Shown: piece by piece, positions 11,068 through 20,577 of the stretch
How positions within the stretch are numbered: position 1 is the first letter of the stretch
Layout: each line of letters begins with the position of its first letter
Source of the DNA: Sphingobium sp. TKS
Lineage (GTDB): Bacteria; Pseudomonadota; Alphaproteobacteria; Sphingomonadales; Sphingomonadaceae
Reading direction: 5' to 3'
DNA length: 64,000 bases
Assembly: GCF_001563265.1 (NCBI RefSeq)
Contig: NZ_CP005083.1
Coordinates: forward strand, 747,001-811,000
Made by a program: the position numbers and the translations under genes
The notes under the pieces: model-generated
The model's database searches: none
The model's input: only the letters and a program-made list of their open reading frames with translations
Told to the model about the DNA's origin: nothing

Positions 11068-11690
11068 GCCGCCGCTTCCCCCTGATTCCGACGCTGATCG
11101 TCGCGGCGGCGGTGCTGGTGATGATCGCCCTTGGCGTCTGGCAATTGCAGCGCCGGGCCGAAAAGGACGCGATGCTGGATCTGGTCGCCTCCAATCCGGG
11201 CAAGCCGCCGGTCGCCTTTCCCGCTTATCCGCCCGTGCCATCCGAACTGTTGTTCCGTCGCTCGTCCACCCATTGCTTGCGCGTGGTCCGCTGGCACAGC
11301 GAAGCGGGGCGCGCAGCCGATGGCTCGGTCGGCTACCGTTACATTGCCGAATGTGCGACTGGCGCGGAGGGCCCCGGCGTGCTGGTGGCCGCGGGCGTGG
11401 CCCGGACGCCGGACGCGAAGCCCCAATGGCGCGGCGGCCAGATGCGCGGGTGGATAGGGGAAGAGCCCGATCATCGCTCGCTCCTGTCGCGGATCAGTGG
11501 CAAGGCAATGCCCCTGCGACCGATGCTGATCGCCGGAGAGGCCGTGCCGGGCTTCAAGCCGCTCGCGCCGCCCACCGCCGCGGACGTGCCCAACAACCAT
11601 CTGGCCTATGCCGTGCAGTGGTTTTTCTTCGCCGCAATCGCGGTGGTCATCTATCTGCTCGCGCTGCGCAAACGGACCCCGCTGCCTTAA
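11064..11690 (+). CDS. SURF1 family cytochrome oxidase biogenesis protein
   Basis: SURF1 (Shy1) proteins help insert heme a into subunit I. The 208-residue product has the expected layout: an N-terminal membrane helix (about 6-25, ending GVWQLQRRAEKDAML), a periplasmic domain, and a C-terminal helix (about 181-200) preceded by NNHLAYAVQWFFFA, the family signature. The usual GGW/PVRGW-type middle motifs are weak, as in many sphingomonad homologues. It overlaps the DUF983 gene by four bases and is followed by thrC. Confidence 0.9.
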   Translation: MSRRFPLIPTLIVAAAVLVMIALGVWQLQRRAEKDAMLDLVASNPGKPPVAFPAYPPVPSELLFRRSSTHCLRVVRWHSEAGRAADGSVGYRYIAECATGAEGPGVLVAAGVARTPDAKPQWRGGQMRGWIGEEPDHRSLLSRISGKAMPLRPMLIAGEAVPGFKPLAPPTAADVPNNHLAYAVQWFFFAAIAVVIYLLALRKRTPLP

Positions 11691-11734
11691 AAGCTTGCCC
11701 GAAGGCGCGTCCAGCGCTACCGGGCTACCCCATC

Positions 11735-13135
11735 ATGCAATATGTGAGCACCAGGGGGAGCGCGCCCGCGCTCGGGTTCGAGGATGTGACGCTGGCTGGG
11801 CTGGCGTCCGATGGCGGACTCTATCTGCCGGAAAGCTGGCCTGGCTTTTCCGCAGACGATATTCGCGCGCTTGCGGGCCTGTCCTATGTCGAAACGGCAG
11901 TGCGGGTCATGGCGCCCTTCGTCGCCGGGTCGCTCAGCGAGGAGGAACTGCGCGAGCTATGCACCACCGCCTATGGCCGGTTCAGCCATGACGCGGTGAC
12001 GCCGCTGGTGCAGCTCGACCACCAGCATTGGCTGCTGGAGCTGTTCCACGGGCCGACGCTGGCGTTCAAGGACGTCGCACTGCAACTGCTCGGCCAATTG
12101 TTCGAGCGCTTCCTGTCGCGCCGCGAGGATCATCTGACCATCGTCGGAGCGACCTCCGGCGATACCGGGTCGGCGGCGATCGATGCCGTTGCGGGCCGCG
12201 AGAAGATCGATATCTTCATGCTGCACCCCGAAGGCCGCGTGTCGGACGTCCAGCGCCGCCAGATGACCACGGTGCTGGCGCCCAATGTCTATAATATCGC
12301 CATCGACGGCAGCTTCGACGACGCGCAGGCGCTGGTGAAGGCGATGTTCAACGATGCGGCCTTCGCGCGCCGCTTCAACCTGTCGGCAGTGAACAGCATC
12401 AACTGGGCGCGGCTGATGGCGCAGGTCGTCTATTATTTCTACGCCGCCGTCCGCCTGGGCGCGCCGGAGCGGGCGATCGCCTTTTCCGTGCCCACCGGCA
12501 ATTTCGGTGATGTGTTCGCGGGCTATGTCGCGGCGAAGATGGGGCTGCCGGTCGCGAAGCTGATGGTGGCGACCAATGTCAACGACATCCTCCATCGCGC
12601 ACTGTCCGAAGGCGATTATAGCCAGGGTCAGGTCGTGGCGACCGCGACGCCCAGCATGGACATCCAGGTCAGCTCCAATTTCGAGCGGCTGCTGTTCGAT
12701 GCGGGCGGGCGCGACGGCAAGGCGCTGGCCGAACAGATGAAGGGTTTCGAGGCGAGCAAGGCGATGCGCCTCACCAATGCGCAGCGCGACGGCGCGTCGG
12801 CGCTCTTCACTTCCGCCCGGGTCGATGCCGACAGCATGACCATGGCGATGCGCTGGGCCTATGACGCGGCGGGGCAGGTGATCGATCCGCACAGCGCGGT
12901 CGGGCTGGCGGCGGCGCGGGCGATCGATCTCGATCCGGCGGTGCCTGTGGTCACGCTGGCGACGGCGCATGCGGCGAAGTTCCCCACGGCGGTCGAGCGC
13001 GCCACGGGCATCCGTCCTTCGCTGCCCTCGCGCGTGGGCGACCTGTTCGCGCGGGAAGAGGCCTATGCCAAGCTGCCCGGCACCTTTGACGCGGTCACCG
13101 CCTATGTCGCGGAGCGGGCGACGCCGAGGAGCTGA
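11735..13135 (+). CDS. thrC: Threonine synthase
   Basis: ThrC converts O-phospho-L-homoserine to threonine using PLP. The 466-residue product starts MQYVSTRGSAPALGFEDVTLAGLASDGGLY, as in the family. The PLP lysine is in FHGPTLAFKDVALQ and the phosphate-binding loop in GATSGDTGSAAI. Length is normal. I use the ATG at 11735; the open frame runs further upstream but overlaps SURF1 with unrelated sequence. The methyltransferase gene begins 3 nt after its stop. Placement beside SURF1 is usual in sphingomonads. Confidence 0.95.
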   Translation: MQYVSTRGSAPALGFEDVTLAGLASDGGLYLPESWPGFSADDIRALAGLSYVETAVRVMAPFVAGSLSEEELRELCTTAYGRFSHDAVTPLVQLDHQHWLLELFHGPTLAFKDVALQLLGQLFERFLSRREDHLTIVGATSGDTGSAAIDAVAGREKIDIFMLHPEGRVSDVQRRQMTTVLAPNVYNIAIDGSFDDAQALVKAMFNDAAFARRFNLSAVNSINWARLMAQVVYYFYAAVRLGAPERAIAFSVPTGNFGDVFAGYVAAKMGLPVAKLMVATNVNDILHRALSEGDYSQGQVVATATPSMDIQVSSNFERLLFDAGGRDGKALAEQMKGFEASKAMRLTNAQRDGASALFTSARVDADSMTMAMRWAYDAAGQVIDPHSAVGLAAARAIDLDPAVPVVTLATAHAAKFPTAVERATGIRPSLPSRVGDLFAREEAYAKLPGTFDAVTAYVAERATPRS

Positions 13136-13138
13136 GGC

Positions 13139-14008
13139 TTGGACCTTCAGACCCTCATAGGCGAGCCTTGGGCCGATTATGGCCTGATCGATTCGGGCCA
13201 TGGGCGCAAGCTGGAGCGCTATGGCCGCTTCCGCTTCATCCGGCCCGAGCCGCAGGCCATGTGGGCGCCGGCGCAGGACGACTGGATGGCGGACGGCGAA
13301 TTCATTCCCGGTTCCGATGAGGAAGGCGGCGGCCGCTGGTTCTATGAGCGGCCCGTGCCGGCCGAGGGCTGGCCGCTGCACTGGAACGAGGTGACGTTCC
13401 AGTCGAGTTGCACCCCTTTCCGCCATCTGGGCTTCTTTCCCGATATGGCGCCGGTCTGGGACTGGATGCGCGGCAAGATCGCCGGGAAAGATCAGGCTCA
13501 GGTTATGAACCTGTTCGGCTATACCGGCGTCGGCACGCTGGCGATGACGGCGGCGGGTGCGCAGATGGTGCATGTCGACGCTTCCAAGAAGTCGGTGGCG
13601 CAGGCGCGGGCCAATGCGGCGCTATCGGGGCTGGAGGACCGGCCGGTCCGCTGGATCGTCGATGACGCGGCCAAGTTCGTGGCGCGGGAAGTGCGACGGG
13701 GGCGGCGCTATGACGGCATATTGCTCGATCCGCCCAAATATGGGCGCGGGCCGGATGGCGAGGTCTGGCGGCTTGAAGAAGATCTGCCGGGGCTCATCGC
13801 CAATTGCCGGCAGTTGCTGGATGAGGACAGCCGCTTTCTGTTCCTGACGGTTTATGCGGTCCGGATGTCGGCGCTGGCGATCGGGGAATTGTTGAGCCAA
13901 GCCTTTGCCGATCTGCCCGGTACGGTGGAAGCGGGCGAACTGGCGGTGCGTGAGGAAGCCCGCGGGCTGATGCTGCCGACCGCGATCTGGGCGCGATGGA
14001 GCCGCTGA
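13139..14008 (+). CDS. Class I SAM-dependent methyltransferase, RlmI-like
   Basis: The 289-residue product resembles the SAM-binding half of RlmI/RlmL-type RNA methyltransferases. Motif I is NLFGYTGVGTLAMTAAGA (about residues 122-139), the acidic loop is MVHVDASKKSVAQA, and the catalytic-site motif IV is ILLDPPKYGRGP. No PUA domain is visible at the N-terminus. The start is probably TTG at 13139, since no earlier ATG or GTG exists and GAGGAG lies 7 nt upstream. It is tightly coupled to thrC. Ribosomal RNA is the likely substrate, but this is not shown. Confidence 0.82.
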   Translation: MDLQTLIGEPWADYGLIDSGHGRKLERYGRFRFIRPEPQAMWAPAQDDWMADGEFIPGSDEEGGGRWFYERPVPAEGWPLHWNEVTFQSSCTPFRHLGFFPDMAPVWDWMRGKIAGKDQAQVMNLFGYTGVGTLAMTAAGAQMVHVDASKKSVAQARANAALSGLEDRPVRWIVDDAAKFVAREVRRGRRYDGILLDPPKYGRGPDGEVWRLEEDLPGLIANCRQLLDEDSRFLFLTVYAVRMSALAIGELLSQAFADLPGTVEAGELAVREEARGLMLPTAIWARWSR

Positions 14009-14077
14009 GGTTTTCAGGGCTGTCCGGTTGCTGAAATGGATGGCCAGTTTTGGCCATTTTCCGCCATTAAGCGCATC

Positions 14078-14164
14078 CGTGTTCCTGCGAAGGCAGGAAC
14101 CCAGTCCCGCCGTTTGTGGATCATCGCAGCGCGGGAACTGGGCTCCTGCCTTCGCAGGAGCACG
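14078..14164. repeat. Inverted pair of dispersed palindromic repeats
   Basis: Two copies of the unit seen at 2054 lie head to head. The first is CGT plus the hairpin GTTCCTGCGAAGGCAGGAAC plus CCAGT (14078-14105). The second is its reverse complement with GCTCCTG in the stem (14136-14164). About 30 nt separate them. They lie between convergent genes and may act as a bidirectional terminator or a REP/BIME-like element. Confidence 0.8.
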
Positions 14165-14213
14165 ATGCGTTCCAAGGAAACGGCGCAAGTAGACCGTCCC
14201 CTATTCACCCCCC

Positions 14214-14723
14214 TCAACCCTTCAAACCACCCTTCGCCGCGCGCAGGCCAGCCTTGCCGTTCGCCGCGAGTTCGCGCTTGAGCTCTTCCGGGCGGGGCGC
14301 CACGAGGAAGCCGAAGCTGACACAGCCCTGCTTGCTCTCGACCGCATGATGCAGGCGGTGGGCCTGGACGATCCGCTTCATATAGGCCGAGCGAGGGACA
14401 TAGCGGTGCGCGACACGGCGGTGGACGATGATGTCGTGGAAGCCGAGATAGATGGCGCCATAGGCCGCCACGCCTGCGCCAACCGCCGTCGCCCAATCGC
14501 CCCAATGCCATTGCACGCCGCCCAGCAGCAGCAGGATCGAGGGCATGGCGAAGATCACGAAATAGAGATCGTTCGCCTCCCACCGGCCGGGACGCTCCCG
14601 GTGGTGGCTGGCGTGCAGGAACCAGCCCGGCCCATGCATCACCCAGCGGTGCATGAGATAGGCGAAGCCCTCCATCGCGGCGACCGTGGCGAGGAAGATC
14701 AGGGCGAGCAGCAGGGCGTTCAT
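14214..14723 (-). CDS. crtZ: Beta-carotene hydroxylase
   Basis: CrtZ adds hydroxyl groups at C3 and C3' of beta-carotene, giving zeaxanthin, a step toward the nostoxanthin-type pigments of sphingomonads. The 169-residue membrane enzyme has the full set of di-iron histidine boxes: HRWVMH, HASHH, HDIIVHRRVAHR and HRLHHA. Helices cover about residues 2-20, 50-70 and 75-95. It stands alone on the minus strand, convergent with the methyltransferase gene; other carotenoid genes are not in this window. Confidence 0.92.
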   Translation of the reverse strand: MNALLLALIFLATVAAMEGFAYLMHRWVMHGPGWFLHASHHRERPGRWEANDLYFVIFAMPSILLLLGGVQWHWGDWATAVGAGVAAYGAIYLGFHDIIVHRRVAHRYVPRSAYMKRIVQAHRLHHAVESKQGCVSFGFLVAPRPEELKRELAANGKAGLRAAKGGLKG

Positions 14724-14772
14724 GTGGCCACTATAGGGCGAGGCCCGCGCTCAGGCGACCCGCAAAGGACAA

Positions 14773-14803
14773 GAAAAAGGCCGCGACCCAATGGATCGCG
14801 GCC
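14773..14803 (-). terminator. Rho-independent terminator after TorF-like porin gene
   Basis: Reading the minus strand, an 8-bp stem GGCCGCGA / TCGCGGCC is followed by TTTTTCTTG. It lies about 90 nt after the stop of the minus-strand porin gene and before crtZ. Confidence 0.85.
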
Positions 14804-14890
14804 CCTTTCATGACTTTTCAGACGTCTGCCTGTCGTGATTTCCGAGTCGGCGGGGGCAAGCCAGCTTTCCCCCGCTTCGAAATCACTTTG

Positions 14891-15652
14891 TCAGAAGGAT
14901 GCGGTGATCGAACCGACCACACCGGCCTTGCTGATGTTGCGGCCGCTGGGGCTGTAGAGCGACTTGTCGGTGTCGACATAGGAGACGCCGAAGGTCAGGT
15001 GGCTCCAGGTATAGGTCGCGCCGACGTTCCAGTCGGTATATTCCTTGCCGATGGTCAGGTAGCTGGGACCGAAGCTGTGGCCAAGGTGCGCCGACACGCC
15101 CAGCGGGGTGTTCGGGATGCTGGCCGACAGGTCACCGGCGACGTACAGATTGTCTTCCTTGGGGCCGCCGCCAGGAATCTGGCTGCCAAGGCCGATCGCG
15201 GCCTGCTTTGGCGCATAGGCAGCGCTCAGCTTGGCGGTTGCCGGGCCGAAGGTACCCTTGACCGAGGCATAGGGTTCGAAAAAGTCGGAATTGATACCGC
15301 CGGTGCCGGGATAGTAGTAGTACAGCACACCTGCGTCGAAGGTGGCCGCACCGACCGTCTTCGAATAGCCAGCGATCAGATCGAGTTCCTGGTCGCCGCC
15401 ATTGTAGACATAATCATCGATCGAAGAACCCCAAACCGAGACATAGAAACCCGATTCATGGGTCACGGTGATGCCGCCCTGCAGCGCGAAGCGCTTGTCG
15501 GTCTGCGAAATGCCGCGGAAGCGATAGTCGGTGACGACAGCCGCATTGCCGGTGACGGTGAGCGCCGGAGTGGGCTCATCCTGGGCGAAGGCCGGTGCCG
15601 ACACGGCGGCAGCCAAAGCGAGGGCCGATAGGCCGAGAATGGACTTACGCAT
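14891..15652 (-). CDS. TorF family putative porin
   Basis: The 253-residue product has a clear signal peptide (residues 1-23, ending APAFAQ) and a beta-rich body. It begins with GNAAVVTDYRFRGISQTDKRFALQGG, the signature of the TorF/TIGR02001 family of putative outer-membrane porins. The final SITASF ends with the aromatic residue usual for outer-membrane barrels. Substrate is unknown. It is monocistronic, with 255 nt of upstream sequence to mscS that should hold its promoter, and a strong terminator downstream. Confidence 0.88.
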   Translation of the reverse strand: MRKSILGLSALALAAAVSAPAFAQDEPTPALTVTGNAAVVTDYRFRGISQTDKRFALQGGITVTHESGFYVSVWGSSIDDYVYNGGDQELDLIAGYSKTVGAATFDAGVLYYYYPGTGGINSDFFEPYASVKGTFGPATAKLSAAYAPKQAAIGLGSQIPGGGPKEDNLYVAGDLSASIPNTPLGVSAHLGHSFGPSYLTIGKEYTDWNVGATYTWSHLTFGVSYVDTDKSLYSPSGRNISKAGVVGSITASF

Positions 15653-15907
15653 ATGGTTTCCCCTTGATGGTTATCTGCGATCGTCCCGCCTGCGTCATGG
15701 TCCCAAGTCTCTATCGCCCTGCACGGGATGGACCGGGTTGCCTCAACGATTGAGGAAATGCCTTTCCCCGTTGCGGCGCACAAGAATTTATTGCCGTTGC
15801 GTGTCGTTTGCTTCTTCAATGTTGCTGGCCTGCAACAAAATCAGGCATGATTATGGCGCTGCGCGGCGTTTCGCGCGCTTTTCGCCGTAATTGTCGCGGG
15901 AAAGCGG

Positions 15908-17164
15908 CTATCGCAGCGGCGTGACATCGCGGGGCGCGTGAATGACGCGCTGCGGATAGGGGATGGTGATGCCATGCTCGCGGAACAGCAGCCACAGCCG
16001 GCCCAACACATCGGACTTCACATTGCCCACGCCGCTTTCCGGGTCGCTGATCCACACCAATATGTCATGTTCGACGCGGTTCTCGCCAAAGGCGGTGAGC
16101 CAGACATTGGGCTTGGGACTGCGCAGCACGCGGGGGCTTTCCTGCGCGGCGCGGAGCATCAGTTCCTGCGCAAGCTTGAGATCGCTGTCATAGCCAATGC
16201 CGACGGGGATGCGGACGCGGACATTGCGGTCGGAATAGGACCAGTTCTCCACCTCCTGCGTCATCAGATTCTCGTTCGGGATCAGATGTTCCTTGCCGTC
16301 GCGGGTGATGACGGACACAGCGCGCACCCCGATCTTGTTCACCCAGCCGAAGCTGTCGCCCACGACGATGACATCGCCCGGCTTGATCGAACGGTCCATC
16401 AGCAGGATGATCCCGGCGATCAGGTTGCCGAAGGTCTTTTGCAGGCCAAAGCCGACCGCCAGCCCCAGCGCGCCGGAAAAGACCGCGAAGGCGGTGAGGT
16501 CAATGCCGAGCAGGTCGACGCCGATGAAGAAGGCGGCGACGACTACGACGATGGCGGCCAGTTTCTGGGCCAGCAGCTTTTGCGTGGCGTCCAGGCCATG
16601 GGCGCGGGTGATGCTGCGCCCGACGATGCGGTTGGTCAGGCGCACCAGGGCGAAGAGCGCGACGCAGATGGCGGCCATGCTGACCAGGCCGAGCAGGGTG
16701 ACGCGCCGCTTGCCGAGGTCGAGGCCGACGCCGTCGAGCATGTCGGCCACCGGGGCAAAGCCGCCGCTGCTGCCCGAAAGGACCATGACGAAGAGCAGCA
16801 GGGCGATGGGCAGGACGGCGAGGCGCGCTATGGCGAGGCTGCGCAGGATATGCACGGCAAGCAGCGAAAGCGACAGGGCAAGCGCCGCGCCCAGGATGAG
16901 ATGCGCGAAATCCCCGATCGGCCAGAAGGCGACGGCGACCGCGATCATGGCGGCGGCGATGATATGGTGCAGGATTGGCCGCAAATGCCCCGCCAGCGCT
17001 TCGCCCAAGCCACGGAAGCGGCGGCGCAGCCGCGGCGAGGCGAAGCGGGAGACGGCGCCAGCGACCAGATAGAGGGCGACGGCCAGCGCCAGCGCTATCA
17101 GGGGATGAACGATGGCGGGATCACCGGGCAGCCGGGACAGCAGCTCGGGCAGGCCCGGCATCAT
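15908..17164 (-). CDS. MscS family mechanosensitive ion channel
   Basis: The 418-residue protein has four to six N-terminal membrane helices followed by the MscS core (about residues 195-390). The pore helix is seen in LTAFAVFSGALGLAVGFGLQKTFGNLIAGIILL and the beta domain in RSIKPGDVIVVGDSFGWVNKIGVRAVSVITRDGKEHLIPN. Such channels open under membrane tension and release solutes during osmotic down-shock. It is last in sseA-metC-mscS, overlapping metC by four bases. The functional link with sulfur metabolism is unclear. Confidence 0.9.
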   Translation of the reverse strand: MMPGLPELLSRLPGDPAIVHPLIALALAVALYLVAGAVSRFASPRLRRRFRGLGEALAGHLRPILHHIIAAAMIAVAVAFWPIGDFAHLILGAALALSLSLLAVHILRSLAIARLAVLPIALLLFVMVLSGSSGGFAPVADMLDGVGLDLGKRRVTLLGLVSMAAICVALFALVRLTNRIVGRSITRAHGLDATQKLLAQKLAAIVVVVAAFFIGVDLLGIDLTAFAVFSGALGLAVGFGLQKTFGNLIAGIILLMDRSIKPGDVIVVGDSFGWVNKIGVRAVSVITRDGKEHLIPNENLMTQEVENWSYSDRNVRVRIPVGIGYDSDLKLAQELMLRAAQESPRVLRSPKPNVWLTAFGENRVEHDILVWISDPESGVGNVKSDVLGRLWLLFREHGITIPYPQRVIHAPRDVTPLR

Positions 17165-18366
17165 CCGCGCACGGCCCGGAAGCGGGCGAGGCCCGCGTCG
17201 AGATCAGCGATCAGGTCGTCGGGGTCTTCCAGGCCGATTTGCAGGCGGACGGCGGGGCCTTCGGCTTGCCAGACGGTGGCCGTGCGGTAGCGGGCCGGGT
17301 CGACCGGCAGCGCGAGGCTTTCAAAGCCGCCCCAGCTATAGCCGATGCCGAAATGGGCGAGGCCGTCGATCAGGGCGGCGCGGGATTGTTCGTCGCCGCC
17401 CTTGAGGACGAAGCTGAACAGCCCGCTGGAGCCAGTGAAATCGCGTCGCCAGAGGTCGTGGCCGGGGCAGGAAGACAGGGCCGGGTGCAGCACGCGGGCG
17501 ACATCGGGCTGCTTAGACAGCCATTGCGCGATCTGGAGCGCACTCACCTGATGCTGGTTCAGACGCACGCCCAATGTGCGCAGGCCACGTGCGGCGAGCC
17601 AGGCATCGTCGGGGCTGGCCATCTGGCCGAACAGATAGGCGGCCTGACGGATTTTCGGGAAGAAGGCCGGGCTGGCCGTCACCGATCCCATCATCACATC
17701 GCTATGGCCGACAATATATTTGGTGCAGGCGAGGATGCTGATGTCGACGCCATGGGCCAGGGCGGGGAAGAAATAGGGCGTGGCCCAGGTATTGTCGATC
17801 AGAGTTGCGATGCCCTTTTCCCGCGCTATGGCGGCGATGGCGGGGACGTCCTGCACCTCAAAGGTCAGGCTGCCGGGGCTTTCCATGAAAATGGCGCGAG
17901 TCGCGTCGGTGATGAGGTCCGCGATTCCCGCTCCGACGGTCGGATCGTAATAGACCGTTTCTATGCCGAGCGGGCGGAGCATCTGTTCGCAGAAATTGCG
18001 GGTCGGATCATAGGCGCTGTCGACCATCAGCAACTGGTCGCCGGGCTTCAGCACCGCCATCAGCGCGCAGGCGATGGCCGCGACGCCCGAAGGATAGAGC
18101 ATCGTGCCTTCGGCGCCCGGCTCCATTTCGGTGAGGGCGTCGGCCAGGCTCCATGACGTCGGCGTGCCCTTGCGGCCGTAGAACAGGCGCTCGTGTGTGC
18201 TGCGGCCCGCCGCGCTGCGCAGATGCGCGACATCGTCATAGAGGATGGTCGACGCGCGCCAGACCGGAGGGCTGACGATGCCGCCGGGCTGGCCGGGCAT
18301 GCCGGTCCATTCGGGCTTGCGTCCGGCCTGCGCCAGTTGCGTGAGGGGCTTGCGATCCTTGCTCAT
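17161..18366 (-). CDS. metC: Cystathionine beta-lyase
   Basis: A PLP enzyme of the Cys/Met metabolism family, 401 residues. The PLP lysine lies in ILACTKYIVGHSDVMMGSV and the upstream loop in YPSGVAAIACALMAVL. The N-terminal WTGMPGQPGGIVSPPVWRASTI and YGRKGTPTSWSLADAL are typical of alphaproteobacterial cystathionine beta-lyases, which split cystathionine into homocysteine, pyruvate and ammonia. The ATG at 18366 overlaps the sseA stop; a longer reading to 18408 is unneeded. It overlaps mscS too. Confidence 0.9.
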   Translation of the reverse strand: MSKDRKPLTQLAQAGRKPEWTGMPGQPGGIVSPPVWRASTILYDDVAHLRSAAGRSTHERLFYGRKGTPTSWSLADALTEMEPGAEGTMLYPSGVAAIACALMAVLKPGDQLLMVDSAYDPTRNFCEQMLRPLGIETVYYDPTVGAGIADLITDATRAIFMESPGSLTFEVQDVPAIAAIAREKGIATLIDNTWATPYFFPALAHGVDISILACTKYIVGHSDVMMGSVTASPAFFPKIRQAAYLFGQMASPDDAWLAARGLRTLGVRLNQHQVSALQIAQWLSKQPDVARVLHPALSSCPGHDLWRRDFTGSSGLFSFVLKGGDEQSRAALIDGLAHFGIGYSWGGFESLALPVDPARYRTATVWQAEGPAVRLQIGLEDPDDLIADLDAGLARFRAVRG

Positions 18367-19208
18367 GCGGCGCCTGTCGCTTTCGGCGTGGCGGGGTCCA
18401 GACCCCATTCCGACCAGCTTCCGTCATAGAGGGTGACGTCGGTCTTGCCGAGCAGTTCGAGCCCAGAGAGGATGATCGCCGCCGTCACGCCGCTGCCGCA
18501 GCTCGTGATGATCGGGCGCGCAAAATCCGTGTCCGCGTCGAGGAAGAGGCGACGAAGCTCCTCGCCCTGTTTCATGCTGTTGTCGGCATTGTAGAAGGCG
18601 GAAGAGGGGATGTTGCGGCTGTGCGGGATATGGCCCGACGCCATGCCGGGCCGGGGTTCCTTTTCCTCGCCGGTGAAGCGCGGCGCGCCCCTGGCGTCGA
18701 GCACCTGTTCGGACTGGGTTTCGAGATTGGCCAGAAGGTCTTCCTTGGTGCGCACCTGGCCGGGGGCGCGGCGGGCGATGGCATTGCCGCGTGGCGGGGT
18801 GGGAATGCCGCTTTCCGTGGGGCGTCCTTCGGCCAGCCATTTGACGAGGCCGCCGTCAAGGATCGCGGCGCTCTTGCCCAGCCCAAAGAGGCGCATCATC
18901 CACCAGCCGCGCGCAGCGCTGTGGGTGGGGCTGTTGTCATAGACGATGATGCGGCTGTCGGCGTCTATGCCAAGCTGCCGGCAACGCTCGGTCATGAAGG
19001 CGTCGGTCGGCAGCATGCCGGGGCGCGGATCGTCCGGATCGGCCAGCGTCGGCAGGTCGAGAAAGGCCGCGCCGGGGATATGGGCGGCTTCGAACTCGGC
19101 CCTCGGGTCGCGGGGGGTGCCGGGGAGGAAAAGGCTGGCATCGACGATTTTGAGGTCGGGTTTGCCCAGCTCGTTCGCCAGCCAGTCGGTGGATACCAAT
19201 ATGTTCAT
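18363..19208 (-). CDS. sseA: 3-mercaptopyruvate sulfurtransferase
   Basis: A two-domain rhodanese of 281 residues. Domain one contains IVYDNSPTHSAARGWWMMRLFG, and domain two holds the active-site loop SCGSGVTAA, whose CGSGVTA form is typical of mercaptopyruvate sulfurtransferases rather than thiosulfate enzymes (CRxGx[R/T]). It should move sulfur from 3-mercaptopyruvate to thiol or cyanide acceptors. It is the first gene of sseA-metC-mscS, linked by overlapping stop and start codons. Confidence 0.9.
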   Translation of the reverse strand: MNILVSTDWLANELGKPDLKIVDASLFLPGTPRDPRAEFEAAHIPGAAFLDLPTLADPDDPRPGMLPTDAFMTERCRQLGIDADSRIIVYDNSPTHSAARGWWMMRLFGLGKSAAILDGGLVKWLAEGRPTESGIPTPPRGNAIARRAPGQVRTKEDLLANLETQSEQVLDARGAPRFTGEEKEPRPGMASGHIPHSRNIPSSAFYNADNSMKQGEELRRLFLDADTDFARPIITSCGSGVTAAIILSGLELLGKTDVTLYDGSWSEWGLDPATPKATGAA

Positions 19209-19277
19209 GCGGCCTTTTCCTCTGTGCTTGCCTCCTTTTTAGGATCGGCAGGCGAAGGTGGGAAGGGCCGATCGACC

Positions 19278-20462
19278 TTAGCTGGCGAGGGAAAGCGCGG
19301 TCGCGCGGCTGCCGGGGGTGCGATATTGGCGCGGGCCAAGGTCCAGGCGGAAGGGCGAGAGGCGTTCGACCGGCGGCGATTGTTCCTCGCCCACGATGAA
19401 GGCGCGGCCGGTGCGGCCGATTCCTTCGCTGCCGCCCGTCCAGCGATATTGCGCGTCAAAGGCGATCAGCGGGATCAAAAGGGCGCGCTGGCCCATCTGG
19501 ACCGCTGCAATTTCCTGGGCGTTGAGCCGCATCTCGCCGGTCAGCTTCTGCGTCTCGCCCGGTGCGATCGAAACGATGGAATGGACGGGAAGCCCGGTTT
19601 CGCCCGCGAAAAACTGTTGGAACAGCGCCTGTTGCTGCGCGTCGGCATTCGCGATCAGGCTGCGGACGAGAATGTCCTCCGCTGTCTGGGTGCCCCGGTT
19701 GTGGAGCGTCAGCATGTAGCCGATCGTTGCGCCCATGAGTGTCAGGCGGGCGGCCTGCACGTCCATGGCGAGGTCAAGCCAGGGGCGGTCGGTGGCGGCG
19801 GGCGCGGGTTCTGGCTTGGCCGGGGCTGGAGGAGGGACGGGAGCCGCCTTGGGCTGCGCGGGCCGGGGCGCTGGCGGCGGGGGGGCTGGTTCGGGTTCGT
19901 AATAGGCTTCCTCGACCTCTTCCGGCTTGCGGCGGCGCAGCCAGAGGAAGGCGCCGATCAGCAGGGCGACACCGGCTGCGACGGCGATCCAGCGCCAGTT
20001 GGCGGCGGGCTCTTCCGCGGGCGCCAGCGGAGCCACTTGAGGTGCAGGAGTTGCGCCATTGTCGGCGGGCGGGAGGGCTTGGTTCTCGACCGCCTGGGGT
20101 GCTGATATGGGTTCGCCGGGCGCGGCGCTCTCGGGCGGCGTTTGGCTTTGAGGCGCCGGTCGAGGCGCGCGTTGGGGTTCGGCCGGGCGGCGTTGCTGCG
20201 GCTGCTGGGGCGCAGGCTGCGGCGTGGGAATGACGGCGGGCGGCACCTGGATCGTCGGGGCGACGATCGGAGGCGGCGTCACCGTCGCGGGCGCGCCGCG
20301 AAAGACGTCGAGTTCCGGGCCTTGCCGGTTGGGATTGGTCGTTTGCGGCTGCGTCGTGCGCGGCAGGTTGAAGACCGGATCGGCGGCGTTTTCCTGCTGG
20401 GCGAGGGCGGACGTGGCCAGCATCAGTGGCGTGGCGAACAGAAGCGAGAAACGGAACCCCAT
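19278..20462 (-). CDS. Proline-rich secreted/anchored protein of unknown function
   Basis: I do not recognise a named family. From the ATG at 20462 the product has 394 residues: signal peptide (MGFRFSLLFATPLMLATSALA), a long Pro/Gln-rich linker, one membrane helix followed by LWLRRRKPEEVEE (about residues 158-178), another Pro/Ala-rich linker, and a beta-rich C-terminal domain (about 225-380) with LTLHNRGTQTAEDILVRSLI. The layout suggests a membrane-anchored envelope protein. In-frame starts at 20480 and 20501 are possible; none has a clear ribosome site. It diverges from queF, which starts 115 nt away. Confidence 0.7.
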   Translation of the reverse strand: MGFRFSLLFATPLMLATSALAQQENAADPVFNLPRTTQPQTTNPNRQGPELDVFRGAPATVTPPPIVAPTIQVPPAVIPTPQPAPQQPQQRRPAEPQRAPRPAPQSQTPPESAAPGEPISAPQAVENQALPPADNGATPAPQVAPLAPAEEPAANWRWIAVAAGVALLIGAFLWLRRRKPEEVEEAYYEPEPAPPPPAPRPAQPKAAPVPPPAPAKPEPAPAATDRPWLDLAMDVQAARLTLMGATIGYMLTLHNRGTQTAEDILVRSLIANADAQQQALFQQFFAGETGLPVHSIVSIAPGETQKLTGEMRLNAQEIAAVQMGQRALLIPLIAFDAQYRWTGGSEGIGRTGRAFIVGEEQSPPVERLSPFRLDLGPRQYRTPGSRATALSLAS

Positions 20463-20577
20463 GGGTCGCAGCCAAGGCATAAGCCCCAGTGAACCCGCCA
20501 TGAACGAAAGGCAAGAGAGGAGACCAGAGGTTGCTGGGCGATGACATATGCCGTGCAATCGCGTAGATGGCCTGCCC